Source: Girardinichthys multiradiatus
Lineage: Eukaryota > Chordata > Actinopteri > Cyprinodontiformes > Goodeidae
Length of the DNA: 64,000 nt
Assembly: GCF_021462225.1 (NCBI RefSeq)
Contig: NC_061806.1
Span: 27,920,144 to 27,984,143 of the forward strand
Reading direction: 5' to 3'
Part shown: positions 25,701 to 34,245 of the stretch, piece after piece
How positions within the stretch are numbered: position 1 is the first letter of the stretch
How the letters are laid out: each line of letters opens with the position of its first letter
Program-made: the position numbers and the translations under genes
Notes under the pieces: generated by a model
The model's input: only the letters and a program-made list of their open reading frames with translations
The model's database searches: none
What the model was told of the DNA's origin: nothing

Positions 25701-26911
25701 AGCAACAAAAAAGACACTGTGAATTATATGTAATAGGGCGAATACATTTCTTGGAAAGGTTGGCTATTAGATCACACCACCGTCATTTTCCTAACATCTT
25801 CCTTATATGTTGAATTTCAAAACTTTCATGCGACTTCCAAACCTCAAACTTGTTTTTAAAGCCTCTAATGGTAAGGTAATTGAGCTGCTTAGTAGACTTT
25901 TGGTTCCTGTTGGAGCTACTGGGATGTTTAGGGTGTCTTTACCTAAAACATCTTCTGAACAAGCAGCCTCCTCTATAGGAGAAGTTAACACATGGAATTC
26001 CTTACCTGAAACTCTGAACACTTTTATTTCAGAGTAAAACTAAAGCACTTTCTACAGAAAAGCCAACTATTTAGTCGTGAATGATCACCACCATTCTTCA
26101 TTTATTTCACAGTATTGTATATTGTTATTTATGACCTTGTTTTCTATTGATGGAACCTAATGAGTATTATGGTTTTAGCTTTTTTTTTGCATTTGTGTTT
26201 TCGAAAATGCATAATGTTATTTATGTTTTTATCAAAGCAAAGTCCATCCACTAGCAGGTGTTGCAAATTATTTCAGGCCATAAATGATGAGAACAATATT
26301 TGTTAATACTTAACACTTGTCTAAACAAATACTCAAATAGAGTAACTTAAAGATGTTTGTGAGGCCCTTAGGAAAGCTAAAAACCTCTATTGTCGATGTA
26401 GAGTTTGCTCTGTTTAGTTTCTTAACAATTGAGCCTCAGTCTGGACCTCAACATGCTCCTACAGCACCTTTTATGAACTGTGACAATGACCATAAAGACT
26501 TGGAAACTCTTAATTTTTTTAAATTACAACCCAATTTGGTGCTTTGTTGAGGGTGAAAAAAAAAAAAGAGCACAATCGAACATATCGGTCCAAACACATT
26601 TTTCCCATGCACACAGTCAATACATCCAAGCCTTAATGAAAAATTGAATCTCACTGTGCTTCTTACCCTGACATCAGTTGCATCTCCATATCTGATATTG
26701 GAAGACCAAAAGCTGTGTTCAGTGTTGGTCTCAAAGTAATGCAAGACCTTCAGAACCCTGTCCACGGAGCCAGCCATGGTGCGGTCCGATCCCCCCGCGC
26801 TCAGCCGAGACTTGGCGCCTGCTAGGAAGGCATTGTTCAGGTTGGGGTCCATATAGGCTGTTGCCATGGTTTTCCCTGCTGAGACTGCCGCTGCTAGGTG
26901 TCTGTCATATT
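1..26911 (-). CDS. ptk2: Focal adhesion kinase, 5' part of spliced gene (FERM to Tyr397 linker)
   Basis: This is a non-receptor tyrosine kinase that relays integrin and growth-factor signals at focal adhesions. Thirteen constitutive coding exons and two candidate microexons can be joined on the minus strand, all with AG acceptors, GT donors and matching phases. The joined reading gives 418 codons plus one base, without box inserts. It covers an N-terminal tail (about 1-36), the FERM domain (about 37-360), a linker with RALPSIPK (371-378) and DDYAEI with Tyr404. Numbering runs +2, then +3, then +7 against human FAK as recalled, the last step from a linker four residues longer. It is PTK2 rather than PYK2 because of the [11 protein letters not shown] start, the [20 protein letters not shown] block and the close FERM match. 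Kinase, proline-rich and FAT exons are not in the window and must lie beyond position 1. Teleosts often keep two ptk2 copies; which one this is cannot be decided here. Confidence 0.96.
1475..1495 (-). CDS. ptk2: ptk2 candidate 21-bp microexon (box 7 equivalent)
   Basis: A strong pyrimidine tract (rc of 1499-1532) ending caacacag precedes 21 bases beginning TGAGCTATGG, with donor GAAG|GTAAAA. Phase is 1 in and 1 out. Spliced after the Tyr397 exon it reads MSYGVVE, resembling the mammalian box 7 insert recalled as KSYGIDE. Its place C-terminal to Tyr397 and its seven-residue length match the neuronal box 7 exon. Confidence 0.78.
1593..1620. repeat. (AC)14 microsatellite
   Basis: Perfect AC run in the intron just 5' of the 21-bp microexon; it is UG in the ptk2 transcript. 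Confidence 0.97.
2358..2414 (-). CDS. ptk2: ptk2 exon with autophosphorylation site (Tyr404 = human Tyr397)
   Basis: It is 57 bp, with acceptor taaccttgcag and donor CCCTCAA|GTAAGT. It encodes [19 protein letters not shown]. Tyr404 in DDYAEI is the autophosphorylation site that recruits the Src SH2 domain, and Tyr414 corresponds to human Tyr407. The only change from human in this block is IVD for IID. It ends in phase 1, so either the 21-bp microexon or the next constitutive exon outside the window can follow. Confidence 0.97.
3375..3735. repeat. Unclassified dispersed repeat with CACCGATT-type ends
   Basis: It starts gtgcaccgattgcagttttctggcc and ends with inverted-looking text (catcggtcgatcaccaaaa ... 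atcggggccaatt). Such text is common in fish genomes as a MITE-like repeat. A 135-codon frame crosses it but has no recognisable domain. Confidence 0.4.
4230..4640 (+). pseudogene. Tc1-like transposase relic
   Basis: The plus-strand text reads [28 protein letters not shown] and a decayed LIENLW-like stretch followed by [12 protein letters not shown], the order seen in Tc1 transposases. Multiple stops; non-functional. It lies in the ptk2 intron between the microexon at 5.5 kb and the Tyr397 exon. Confidence 0.75.
5545..5562 (-). CDS. ptk2: ptk2 candidate 18-bp microexon (box 6 equivalent, EDLSGD)
   Basis: A pyrimidine-rich stretch ending ggacctcacag precedes 18 bases, AAGACCTTAGCGGGGACG, followed by a GTAAAG donor. 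Phase is 1 in and 1 out, so inclusion adds exactly six residues (EDLSGD) just before ETDDYAEI without shifting the frame. Mammalian neuronal FAK is known to have a six-residue alternative exon (box 6) on the N-terminal side of Tyr397; size, phase and position all match. Without transcript data this remains a prediction. Confidence 0.75.
5563..7821. other. ptk2 intron between linker exon and 18-bp microexon
   Basis: Apart from a MITE-like fragment near 6.9 kb nothing was recognised. A 60-codon minus-strand frame at 6440-6622 has no family match and a stop in the phase needed for an in-frame exon. Confidence 0.5.
6880..6960. repeat. Fragment of dispersed repeat (GCTGCACAATATATC type)
   Basis: agctgcacaatatatcaaaa and attatcgtgattgaacagg resemble a common fish MITE sequence. 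Confidence 0.4.
7822..7886 (-). CDS. ptk2: ptk2 exon, linker before Tyr397 site (residues 378-400)
   Basis: It is 65 bp, with acceptor ttttctgtttag and donor GTCTCTG|GTAAGC. It reads [21 protein letters not shown]; human has LANSEKQGMRTHAVSVS. Four extra residues (around KLEAV) shift numbering to +7. It ends in phase 1, so it can join either the 18-bp microexon or the Tyr397 exon directly. Confidence 0.92.
7887..9525. other. ptk2 intron, nothing recognised
   Basis: A short ggat tandem run sits at 8556-8571. No gene or element was recognised. Confidence 0.5.
9526..9556 (-). CDS. ptk2: ptk2 small exon, Src-SH3-binding linker (residues 368-378)
   Basis: It is 31 bp, with acceptor ttgtcctctag and donor CCAAA|GTAAGT. 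It encodes [11 protein letters not shown], in human FAK the PxxP site (Pro371/Pro374) bound by the Src SH3 domain and fully conserved here. Splice phases 1 in and 2 codon bases out agree with both neighbours. Confidence 0.93.
10383..10500 (-). CDS. ptk2: ptk2 exon, end of FERM F3 (residues 329-368)
   Basis: It is 118 bp, with acceptor tttgcccatgcag and donor CAGAAAG|GTAGGT. It reads [20 protein letters not shown] then [32 protein letters not shown] is the signature end of the FAK-family FERM domain. It ends in phase 1. Confidence 0.97.
10554..10591. repeat. (TC)n(CA)n compound microsatellite
   Basis: TC repeats pass directly into CA repeats. It ends about 55 bases on the upstream (5', minus-strand) side of the exon at 10383-10500. 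Confidence 0.96.
10592..10880. repeat. Fish dispersed repeat with telomere-like CCCTAA core
   Basis: Between two CA tracts there is a stretch with many degenerate taaccct/cctaac units (10668-10760), flanked by gtgaggacca (10611-10620) and its mirrored form cgtgaggacc (10782-10791) plus tcctcactttggtac. This is a familiar interspersed sequence in fish rather than a true telomere. Confidence 0.55.
11898..12005 (-). CDS. ptk2: ptk2 exon, FERM F3 (residues 293-328)
   Basis: It is 108 bp, with acceptor gcttctctgttccag and donor GCCGAG|GTAAGA. It begins [20 protein letters not shown] and ends [13 protein letters not shown]; human has PTHLADFTQVQTIQYSNSED and GMLQLKIAGAPE. Phase is 0 at both ends. 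Confidence 0.97.
12216..12293 (-). CDS. ptk2: ptk2 exon, FERM F3 (residues 267-292)
   Basis: It is 78 bp, with acceptor ctttctcttacag and donor TCAACA|GTAAGT. It reads [26 protein letters not shown], matching human [26 protein letters not shown]. Phase is 0 at both ends. Confidence 0.97.
12443..12583 (-). CDS. ptk2: ptk2 exon, FERM F2 basic patch (residues 220-266)
   Basis: It is 141 bp (47 codons, phase 0 at both ends), with acceptor ttctctctag and donor CTCGGG|GTAGGT. It reads [20 protein letters not shown] at the start and [10 protein letters not shown] at the end. The basic patch is KAKALRK, where human has KAKTLRK, and DKEFFK replaces human DKECFK. The intron on its 5' side is nearly 5.8 kb long. 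Confidence 0.96.
13586..13626. repeat. (CA)20 microsatellite
   Basis: Perfect CA run in the 5.8-kb intron between the exons at 12.6 and 18.4 kb. Confidence 0.97.
14095..14133. repeat. Perfect 17-bp inverted repeat, 5-nt loop
   Basis: gacagtttctcaccagt, spacer tggtg, then its exact reverse complement. The flanks do not extend the stem. Confidence 0.97.
14592..14624. repeat. (TG)16 microsatellite
   Basis: Perfect TG run, opposite in orientation to the CA tract 1 kb away. Confidence 0.97.
16830..16960. repeat. Fragment resembling the TTTCCACTGG repeat family
   Basis: The text gtccgtttccactggttctacc and a GC-rich follow-on resemble the ends of the element at 42.1-43.3 kb. Only one end is visible. 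Confidence 0.35.
17283..17400 (+). mobile_element. tRNA-derived SINE-like repeat, 5' part
   Basis: It begins ggctgcacggaggtgcag and has a box-B-like ggttcgactcc at 17339-17349, then ctttctgcatggagtttgca. The same family occurs in longer form at 63.0 kb. It is probably truncated at its 3' side. Confidence 0.65.
18358..18412 (-). CDS. ptk2: ptk2 exon, FERM F2 (residues 201-219)
   Basis: It is 55 bp, with acceptor tttctctcttcag and donor GTCAAG|GTGAGA. It reads [18 protein letters not shown], almost identical to human KDVGLKRFFPKSLLDSVK. The final Lys begins the basic patch KAKxLRK that binds acidic phospholipids in FAK. Confidence 0.96.
18413..21174. other. ptk2 intron, nothing recognised
   Basis: It has small open frames with no family resemblance, and a short AAC run at 19937-19951. 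Confidence 0.5.
21175..21237 (-). CDS. ptk2: ptk2 exon, FERM F2 autoinhibitory surface (residues 180-201)
   Basis: It is 63 bp, with acceptor gtttcgcttccag and donor CTGGA|GTAAGT. It reads [21 protein letters not shown]. In human FAK the matching stretch is RRSYWEM, where Tyr180 and Met183 contact the kinase C-lobe in the autoinhibited form. Here Phe183 replaces the Tyr and Lys184 the Trp, while the Met is kept. Tyr197 (human Tyr194) is conserved. The last codon is split 2+1. Confidence 0.95.
21585..21664 (-). CDS. ptk2: ptk2 exon, FERM F2 (residues 154-180)
   Basis: It is 80 bp, with acceptor cttctttcag and donor ATCAG|GTAGAA. It reads [20 protein letters not shown] then LGCLEIR, matching human VKSDYM...[12 protein letters not shown]. 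The last Arg codon is split 2+1. The plus-strand open reading frame over this region is an antisense shadow. Confidence 0.96.
21845..22170 (-). pseudogene. Tc1-like transposase relic
   Basis: The reverse complement carries the DNA of the [20 protein letters not shown] block (here at 22000-22040) followed by KLVRVDGKMDG-like sequence (21930-21980). It is shifted and decayed. It lies in the ptk2 intron between the exons at 21.6 and 22.9 kb. Confidence 0.72.
22663..22755. repeat. Long (CA)n microsatellite, one interruption
   Basis: About 93 bp of CA with a single phase slip (acaacac near 22715). In ptk2 pre-mRNA it is a UG tract about 190 nt downstream of the donor at 22940. Confidence 0.97.
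22941..23028 (-). CDS. ptk2: ptk2 exon, FERM F1-F2 (residues 124-153)
   Basis: It is 88 bp, with acceptor tttctcttgtag and donor CATCAG|GTACTC. It reads [20 protein letters not shown] then PTLNYFYHQ, nearly identical to the human F1/F2 junction. The first base completes the split Arg codon of the previous exon and the exon ends in phase 0. A long UG tract (CA on the plus strand) lies about 190 bases downstream of its donor in the transcript. Confidence 0.97.
23029..24427. other. ptk2 intron, nothing recognised
   Basis: AT-rich intronic sequence with no element or exon recognised. Confidence 0.5.
24428..24597 (-). CDS. ptk2: ptk2 exon, FERM F1 lobe (residues 68-124)
   Basis: It is 170 bp, with acceptor ttcttaaatgcag and donor GGAG|GTAGGA. 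It begins [12 protein letters not shown] and ends [14 protein letters not shown] with the last codon split 2+1. It contains the FAK block [18 protein letters not shown]. One residue is inserted relative to human near [10 protein letters not shown], which accounts for the +3 numbering offset afterwards. Confidence 0.96.
25240..26060 (+). pseudogene. Degraded LINE reverse transcriptase remnant
   Basis: Translated pieces show a decayed GVPQG block (caggtgtgcctcaaggc, 25265-25281), [11 protein letters not shown] (25360-25385) and a C-terminal block [20 protein letters not shown] ... [12 protein letters not shown] (25828-26020). Stops and frameshifts separate them. It lies in the ptk2 intron just below the ATG exon, antisense to the gene. 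Confidence 0.78.
26667..26911 (-). CDS. ptk2: ptk2 exon with canonical ATG (residues 1-67)
   Basis: Acceptor tttgaactctgcag precedes the exon and donor AGG|GTAAGA ends it in phase 0. The start is ATG at 26867-26865 in a good context (aaaaccATGG). The first residues [11 protein letters not shown] match human FAK MAAAYLDPNLN. The exon ends ...RYGDATDVR, the same boundary as human (DATDVR|GII). Bases 26868-26911 are 5'UTR if this ATG is used, but they are also open in frame upstream ([14 protein letters not shown]), which suggests an alternative longer N terminus. Confidence 0.95.
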
Positions 26912-27217
26912 CTGCAGAGTTCAAAGACAAAAAGCTGAGGTATATTACAGGAAAAGGAAAAGTTAAGAGACAAAACTAGCTTCAAATTTTGTAGGTTTTA
27001 TATATATTTTTATACATATTTTTCTAAAGTTCAACTCATAAAAATTAAATGGTTTATATAAGAAATAATAACTTCTTAAGTGGTGTGAATTTTTTGCCTG
27101 GGGTATGAGGCTGCCTTGGTAGACTGGACCTGGTCTTTATGTGTTAAGGACATTACCTAAAGGGTCATTACAGGCCATTAAACACATGTTTATAACCTGA
27201 AATATTTATAAACCAAC

Positions 27218-27247
27218 TGCATTGTGTAAAACGTTTTACACAATGCA
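27218..27247. repeat. Perfect 30-bp palindrome without spacer
   Basis: The left arm tgcattgtgtaaaac is followed immediately by its exact reverse complement. No mismatch and no loop. It lies about 0.3 kb 5' of the ptk2 ATG exon. Confidence 0.97.
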
Positions 27248-27574
27248 ACAGACTACAAGGTCAGTGAAAACCCAACGAACAAATCAAGTTCAGTTTATGT
27301 CAGACAGATTAACCAGAGTAAAAATGTCCAATTATTTGAGGTGAAGTTATTAGTAGTTTCTACAAGTGCTCAGTACCTGGCTTAAAGTAGACAGTACGCA
27401 AACCAATATTCAGGAAAGTGTCACTGAAACAGTAAATTCTTCAAAAATAAGTCAAAGCTTCAAGCATCAGGAAATGTATTTTGTCATTTCTGCACCTGGT
27501 TTTAGAGCATATTTTCAGAGGTTAAGAGTAGAGGAAAAACCATTGGGATGTTTAGACCTTACATCTCTAATCAC

Positions 27575-28060
27575 GTTTCAATAAGGAATGGGCCGGTGGG
27601 CCAAAATATTTGAAAAAGTTACAGTTTTAAAGCTGCAAAAACTTTCCACCATACTGTTACTGCCATTTAGAGATACCATAGTGATTCGGTGTTTTCTCCT
27701 ACTGTTTGCAGCATAGAAGTACCATGGTACTGCCCCTCCCTCACCTGTTACTGCACACTCCTGTTCAACTGGCTGAAATGAGCCTCCAAACACTTTTTCC
27801 TTGATTACAAGACAGAGAAATTGGGCTGTTTGGTAAAAGAAATTCCAGCAGTGAAGAAAGAGTCTTAGTATGGAAAATAAAAGGATCCCTGGCCATCAGT
27901 TGTTTTGAGATTGACTGTTTTAAAACTACAGCAGGCAAGCCTGGTAAGGAACGACTACAGGTTCTACCTGAGCAGATAGCCTGACTAATTAATCAGCTAA
28001 TATCAGCTTTTTGTACTTGTGATACTTGTGATAGGAGGAAAACAACAAAAACAGAATAAG
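27575..28060 (+). repeat. Dispersed repeat, copy 1 of a diverged pair
   Basis: It shares several blocks in the same order with 55570-55980: gggccggtgggcc/gggccagtcacc, tactgcccctcc/tgctgcccctct, ctggctgaaa, and gagcagatagcc followed by actaatt. The copies are too diverged to be one recent duplication, so this looks like an old interspersed element. Confidence 0.5.
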
Positions 28061-28768
28061 TACTGTTTTTTATATTTTTGTGCATATATCATATCAACAA
28101 AAACTAACTCTGGATCACATAATGTTTGCTGTAATAATCACTATATTACTATAGCAGCAATAATTGCTGCTTTTGTTTTATATAAAATTAACAAGATGGC
28201 ACAGGAATAAGAGAACAAATTATACAAATATTGAATTATTGCTGTAAATCAGTTGTTGTATAAATAGAGAAATGTACTCCTTTCTCTTTCTGCTGTCTAC
28301 TTCAGATTGTTATAGCTCTAATGTTGCATATCCAAGTCCTCCTCGCTTCCCCCCCAGCCTTCCTGTCCTTCTTGACACAAACTCTGTACAGCAAGTACCC
28401 ATCCTTCACGTGTTCTTTGGCAAGATTCAAAAACAATGAACAATAACATACAAGAGAGAAGAAAAATGACGCAAGTGCAGCCAGGGTCAAGTCTCTTTTG
28501 TAGCTATAAACCAGAGAAGACAATGCACAACAATGCTGCCATGTTATCCTGAATAAGTAGTTCTGACATTGACACACTTCCTGTAACTTTACGGAAACTT
28601 CATCTGGAAACTTGCGCGTGTTGCTCTGTCGTCAACGAATGAAAGCAGCGCTTCTGATCTGCTTCAGGTTTCATTGTTCTGCTTCCCTTCCGTCCTGTGC
28701 TTATCCTCCATTAGAAGGAAATGAATACGTTCTAGAAGGTAATTGCACCTGAGAGGACTGGAGAGGGC

Positions 28769-28800
28769 ACACACACACACATACACACACATATACAAAC
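28769..28800. repeat. (CA)n with TA interruptions
   Basis: Short imperfect CA array. Confidence 0.9.
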
Positions 28801-31800
28801 ACTCTGCTCAAAGAACTGGTTGCTTTCCCCGTATACCAACTCCAGTTCCCGTGGAGTCAGATGTCCCACAGTGTGTGTCTGCTTTCAAGCTCCTTGTTGC
28901 TTGTTTCTAAGTGTGTGCTTTGAGCAGATTAAATTCCTACCTCTGTCCCAGCACAAGGGGAAAGGACTGCAGCCGCTCATCGCCATAGAAACGCATGTCT
29001 GCCCCTTCCTGTGCCTGTCTGCTCCGAGGACGGAGAGGCAGCTAGGCGCTTCACAGCCTCGCATTGCACACGCCGAAGTCAAATAAATAAGCACAGCAGG
29101 ATCCCAAGACGACTTTGAGAAAGCTATTACATAATCCCAACACTAATTTACACAAAAATACATCCTCAAAGGGATAAAGTAGCTCTTACACAACAGTTTG
29201 CAAACTATTACTTCCAATGGGGTAAAATCCTCAGAAGGCCCATTTTTAAAGTGTTGAAATCCTCCAGAGAGGCACATCCAGGAAGAGTGTCAGCTCAACA
29301 AAAGTTGTCCTCTTGGTATTTTTCTTTTATCCAAAGCAACACAAGGCCATAAGGATCCCTGGAGACCCTGAAAACTTCAAAGCTCGTCCTTTTCTGCCCA
29401 CTTCTGAGTTACTCCTTAGTAGCCCTTTTCTGATGAAAACACATCGTCAGTTTTCAAACTGAATCAAGCTTTGTGCTTGACCTCCACAGTCTTAGCTGCT
29501 GTGAAAAGTGTCAAGCAACTGTTGCTCAGGGGAGAGAGTAAATCCACCAGGTTGCTGGGATTGCTGAGTAAAACCCTCCTTCATCGAGAGCACAAAGCCA
29601 AATCCAGCTCGGACAGAACAGTGCTGATCCAGAGGAACTCCAGTCTGCTGATGCTCGAAAAGAAGGAGCCACAATTACTGTGCTCAGAGAGAAACAAACA
29701 GAGTTATCGTCTTTTGTCGGAAACAGAAAGTGAGAGGACAGATTGGGGCCGGCTAAACAAAGGAAGCAGAGACAGAGATGGGGAGGAATACAGCGATTGT
29801 TTTCAAGTGAATAAGAGGAAAACGAGGACAGGGAAACACAACTGAAAGAAAGTTCAGGGAGAAATGGGAGAGCTCCAAACAGAGCGGACTGCTGGTGGAG
29901 GAGGAGGAGTTAAACACTATTAATATGCTAATTAAATCCTCTCCATTTAACAAAACAAAAAGCCCTCCCACTCCTGCTCAGGAAGCTTACCTCAGAATGA
30001 CTAATCTAAAATCAATGAGTCAAGGAATGTCAAAAATTATTTTATATGCGGAAAGATTTCTTTCATTTACTAAAAACAGATGCATCTCAATTTCAAATTT
30101 CTAACTGAAAACTTCCTAAGATCTTCTTCAGACCATTTAAATCTAAATCCCACAGGAAATATGAAAGAAAGAACAAAAAACCTTTAAACAAATTAAATAT
30201 AACCTTGTCACCTTAAATGAGTGACTTTCAGCTCTGCCAATTGACCTAAAACACCCAAACCTAACCCTTCCCACAGCATACAGTATGCTTCATAACAGGA
30301 AACAAAGATCAACTTCAGCCAACTATTAAAAATCCATGTTTTCCAACCAAACTTTAAATAAAAACCTTTCAACGATGAAGAGCTGGTTGTAGATAACATA
30401 AGAATTTAGATTTTATTTGCCTAAATATACCAGAACCCAGTTTCATAACTTGTTTTGAGGGAAAGTCTAAATGTCTGGGGGCATAAATTTCTTTCAACAG
30501 TTATTGCTTCCCTGCCTCATGGGTAGAAATGCCTCGATTGGGCATTTCCTGGCCTGTTGTCAAGTTTTACGGTTTTTCTTGAGGTCTGACCTACAAAGTC
30601 AGATTTTAACCGATGTTTTCCTATGTTTTCGTTGTGCTGTGGATTTTTTGACAGAAGCTTTGCATCCAACAGCAAATGAAGGAATTTTTCTATTTATGCA
30701 TCAAAGTATGCCCCTAATCTTTATTTTATGTCAGTTCATGCATCTATAGATTGGAAATGGTGGAAATTGTTTGTTTTTATGCATTTAATGAATACAGAAA
30801 ACATTTCTGATTTGTTTAGCATTTGACCTGCTAAAAACCAACCAGAGCCAATCAAAGGAAAACAGGACGATGCTGATCTCTGGACATAATCATGGGTTTG
30901 TAGTTTTGTCACGTCATGATGACCTATTAGCAATCTGAAAATGGATAAATAAGCACATCTAAATATCTCAAATAAGGATACTTATACTTGCTTCATAATA
31001 ATGATCCTGTTTGTGTCTCTGAGTCATTGCTATCTTGAAACCGAATAAAATGTATGCTATTATTTTTTCTAAATTGATCTCTTTCTACCCAAATAGTTTT
31101 TTCATCTATATTTGTAACAAGGTTAAACTGCAAAACATGACAAATAAAAAACTAAATTTGGAGGAAGAACTACTCCTGGGGCTATACAATGATCTTACAA
31201 TTAGCATCCATTAAACATACAATTAAGCTTACATGAAGTATTGGATCAGCTTTGATCAATCTCTAAGCAATCATTGACAAACCTGCAAAATCCTAAAGTA
31301 GCTTTGTCTCCAGACAACCTAACTGAGCAGCCATTCAAGTGTGCACGAGTGCAGCTTTTCTATAATTTGTGGTCCATCTCAGGCTTTGGCCCATTGTTAT
31401 GAAAATCTTCTGGGGAGTTGGGGGGTTGTGTGTTTGTGTACTGATGGGGACTATTAAAAGCCTTTTGTCAGAGGGGCCGGATGTTGCCATGAATGGGAAG
31501 AGCTCTTCTGGGATTTAGCCAAAACTCCTTTTCTTATTATTTATCCCTGAGCATGTGGGTGAGCATAATTAGTTTGGTACAAAATTTAAATACAGCAGGT
31601 AAAACCTCAGACCTGTACTTGTCACAGTAAAAAAAATAATAATAATCTGGTTTGTAAGACCGTAATGCGGTTCTAATAGAGTTAAAGATAATCATTCATA
31701 AAATAACTCTTAGTTTGTAACCTTAATAAAAATTTTAAAAACACCTAATAATGTTAAAACAATCTTCTTCCTTTATGTTCCAACTTCATCACAGCTGGCA

Positions 31801-32029
31801 TCAACTATCGTTCTACTTAACATTTATTCCAGAAGGATGTTTTTTAGAAGTCGAAGTGTTTGCTAGTACTGAGGTGAAGAAAACACATCTTTGACTAATT
31901 GCATGAGTTGACAAATGAAGGGAAAAGTTGAAAGGAAAACCTCAGATAGAGAACAAGGAGGGTCAAAGGATACAGAGGCGACGGTAACAACTATAACAAC
32001 AAACTATGCTCAGGGCCACATGCTGATTC
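28801..32029. other. Large 5' ptk2 intron, mostly unassigned
   Basis: It holds a 124-codon plus-strand frame at 29471-29845 without recognisable domain or splice support. Nothing else could be assigned. Confidence 0.45.
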
Positions 32030-32265
32030 CCAGTGTGTCGTTCTGGTGGCTATATGTGGATGAAAACCAACACTGAACATCACCCGGAACACACCATTTC
32101 CACAGTGAAACATGGCGGTGAAAGCACTCTCTGGGGATATTTTTCTCCAGCATGGAGAAAAAGCTTGTCAGGGCTGATGGGAAGATGGATGTCGCTCAAT
32201 ACAGCACAATCCTGGAAGAAAATGCAGTGGAGAGGCTGCAGAAGACTATAACATACACCCAGAGC
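32030..32265 (+). pseudogene. Tc1-like transposase relic
   Basis: The plus strand reads HTISTVKHGGESTLWGYFSP, then a frame break and sequence equivalent to the VDGKMD and ILEENAV blocks of Tc1 transposase. It is a short internal fragment with no visible ends. Confidence 0.72.
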
Positions 32266-33745
32266 TAGAATGGAGTGGTTTAGATCAACGCATATTCATG
32301 TGTTAGAAAGTCTCAACTCAGACGACTGAATACAAACACACGACACACACTTCACATTGATTCCTTATGTAAGATTTTTTTAAAACCATATATCTTCTCC
32401 CTTTCACCTGCCACTTATATGCTACTTTATGTTGGTCTCTCACATAAAATGTCAATGATAAGGAATGTTTGTCAAATCAACTTTATTTGTAAAACATATT
32501 TGAAAACAAGGGTGAGCCTTCAGGGTACTCAAAGAAGTGATCCCAGAAACGTAAATCACAGTAAATAAATAAAAAATAAATGACAATTCTATAATAGAAC
32601 CACTTCTCTAAAATAAATTAATTAGAGGAAAGTTTCTCTGCAGTGTAAAGTTGAGAAGCGAGCTGGATGCAGTTCTCTGTCCGAGATCTGCCCCTTACAC
32701 TGATTTAGCATTAGGTGGATATGGTAGACGGAGCGGTGGCTGGTGCTGGACGGTCCAGGAGACTAAAAGTGCCGATTGGGTTGATACACATTTGCTGCGG
32801 ATTTTTATTTTTCTGTTTTTCAACATAATTAAGCAAAACAAAATGATTCATTGTTAAAAACGTGTGTATTATGGGCTGTTTTATTAGTCTTGAATTTCTT
32901 TGCCATTTTTGGGTTTGCCACTTGGCTCACAGACATGGGTACAGTTTGGGTCGGGAGGTTTTGGTTCTGGAAGAAATATAAATATGTGGACCGAAACTGA
33001 AAAGGCTTCGGCACTCTTGGCTGTTTAATAAAGCTGATCCAAACACTAAGACACAGGAGGTTGTCTTAAATTAACAATCCCAAGGACACTTTTGGGACCA
33101 TATGGATTATTGACAGATTAATCTGTTATCAATCTGTCTAACTAAACATCTACGGTGAGTAAAGCTGTTCTTGTGCTGTTTTTGCTGCACTAATTGTACT
33201 AGAAAGTGAAGCCTGTCACTTTGGATTTGGGTTTCAGGCGTACAGAGAAGAGCCAACGACATCTTCACCGTCAAAAAACAAACATTTGTTGACCAAAGTG
33301 CATAAAAATAATAAACAGAAAAGGCCTCAGTACTGAAAAGGAGTAATAACAACCCCCTTTAAACTGCATTAAAACTATGTGAATGAGCCTGCGGTCATGA
33401 CGTGACAGAATGTGGAAAGGTTAAGGGGGTGGGGATACTTTTTACCTCTCGTTCTGTAATCTTTGAATACTGTTACCAACACATATCATGAATACTTTAC
33501 CAAGATAAAATATTGTACTCTTTAGTCACATGGAGTTTTAACAAGTCCTCTAAATACTTAAAGTACTTATATAACCCTAGCAAATCTAGATCCAGATCAG
33601 GCAAACAACAAATAAATCTGTCTGAACTGCAATTACATAATTGCACTACAACATCTACGGCTGTGGATTCCCGTCATTATGCTCCACACGAGTTAATGAA
33701 GCAGCTGAATGATTTCCCAGACATGTTATGTGGTCAGTTACTCAC

Positions 33746-33772
33746 CTGTGTAGTAGGCGATCCTGGAAATAT
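33746..33772 (-). CDS. ptk2: Candidate 27-bp upstream ptk2 exon (5'UTR or N-terminal extension)
   Basis: An excellent acceptor (tttctctttgtctttcag) and donor (ACACAG|GTGAGT) bound 27 bases. Spliced to the ATG exon, the frame of the canonical ATG stays open and reads [20 protein letters not shown] across the join. Some mammalian FAK isoforms are recalled to carry EYDRYLASSKI just before MAAAYLDP, so the extension is plausible. No in-frame ATG was found further upstream, so the exon may equally be non-coding 5'UTR. Confidence 0.6.
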
Positions 33773-34245
33773 CTGAAAGACAAAGAGAAAATATCCCAGT
33801 CAGCTGGCTTGTTGGGTTATGAGGCTCCAAACAAACAAATAACCAGCAGGTGTCCCCAACTCAGCTGAATTGTGTGCGTCCCAAATAAATATTCTGGCCT
33901 GCTCAGCAATTTGTGTCACTGTAAATGATTTAAAAATCAATCCATTTTATTCTTGTCGCACACACATTTCACTGAGTTATTGATTGACTTTTTTTAAATC
34001 AATATCCAATTGGTTCTTTATTCACCTCTGACTCCCATGTTGAAGCCTCACTATTTAAAAGTAATCAAAGGTTAAAGTGGGAAACTCTGGAGAATAGTGC
34101 TATTGTTTCGTGTCAAAGGTCCCGCAGCTGTTGGATGAGGATGTGGTTTAACCTTTTAGCCTTTTGTCAGGAAGTTTGAACTTAACAGGAACATAGAATA
34201 TACTTCTGTGGCTTGACACAAGTGGAAGTTGAGACTTTACATAGG

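Noticed and set aside
29471..29845. 124-codon plus-strand open reading frame
   Set aside because: It is the longest frame outside mobile elements and exons, but its composition is Ser/Lys/Arg-rich without a recognisable domain. It lies antisense in a ptk2 intron and no splice or promoter signal supports it.
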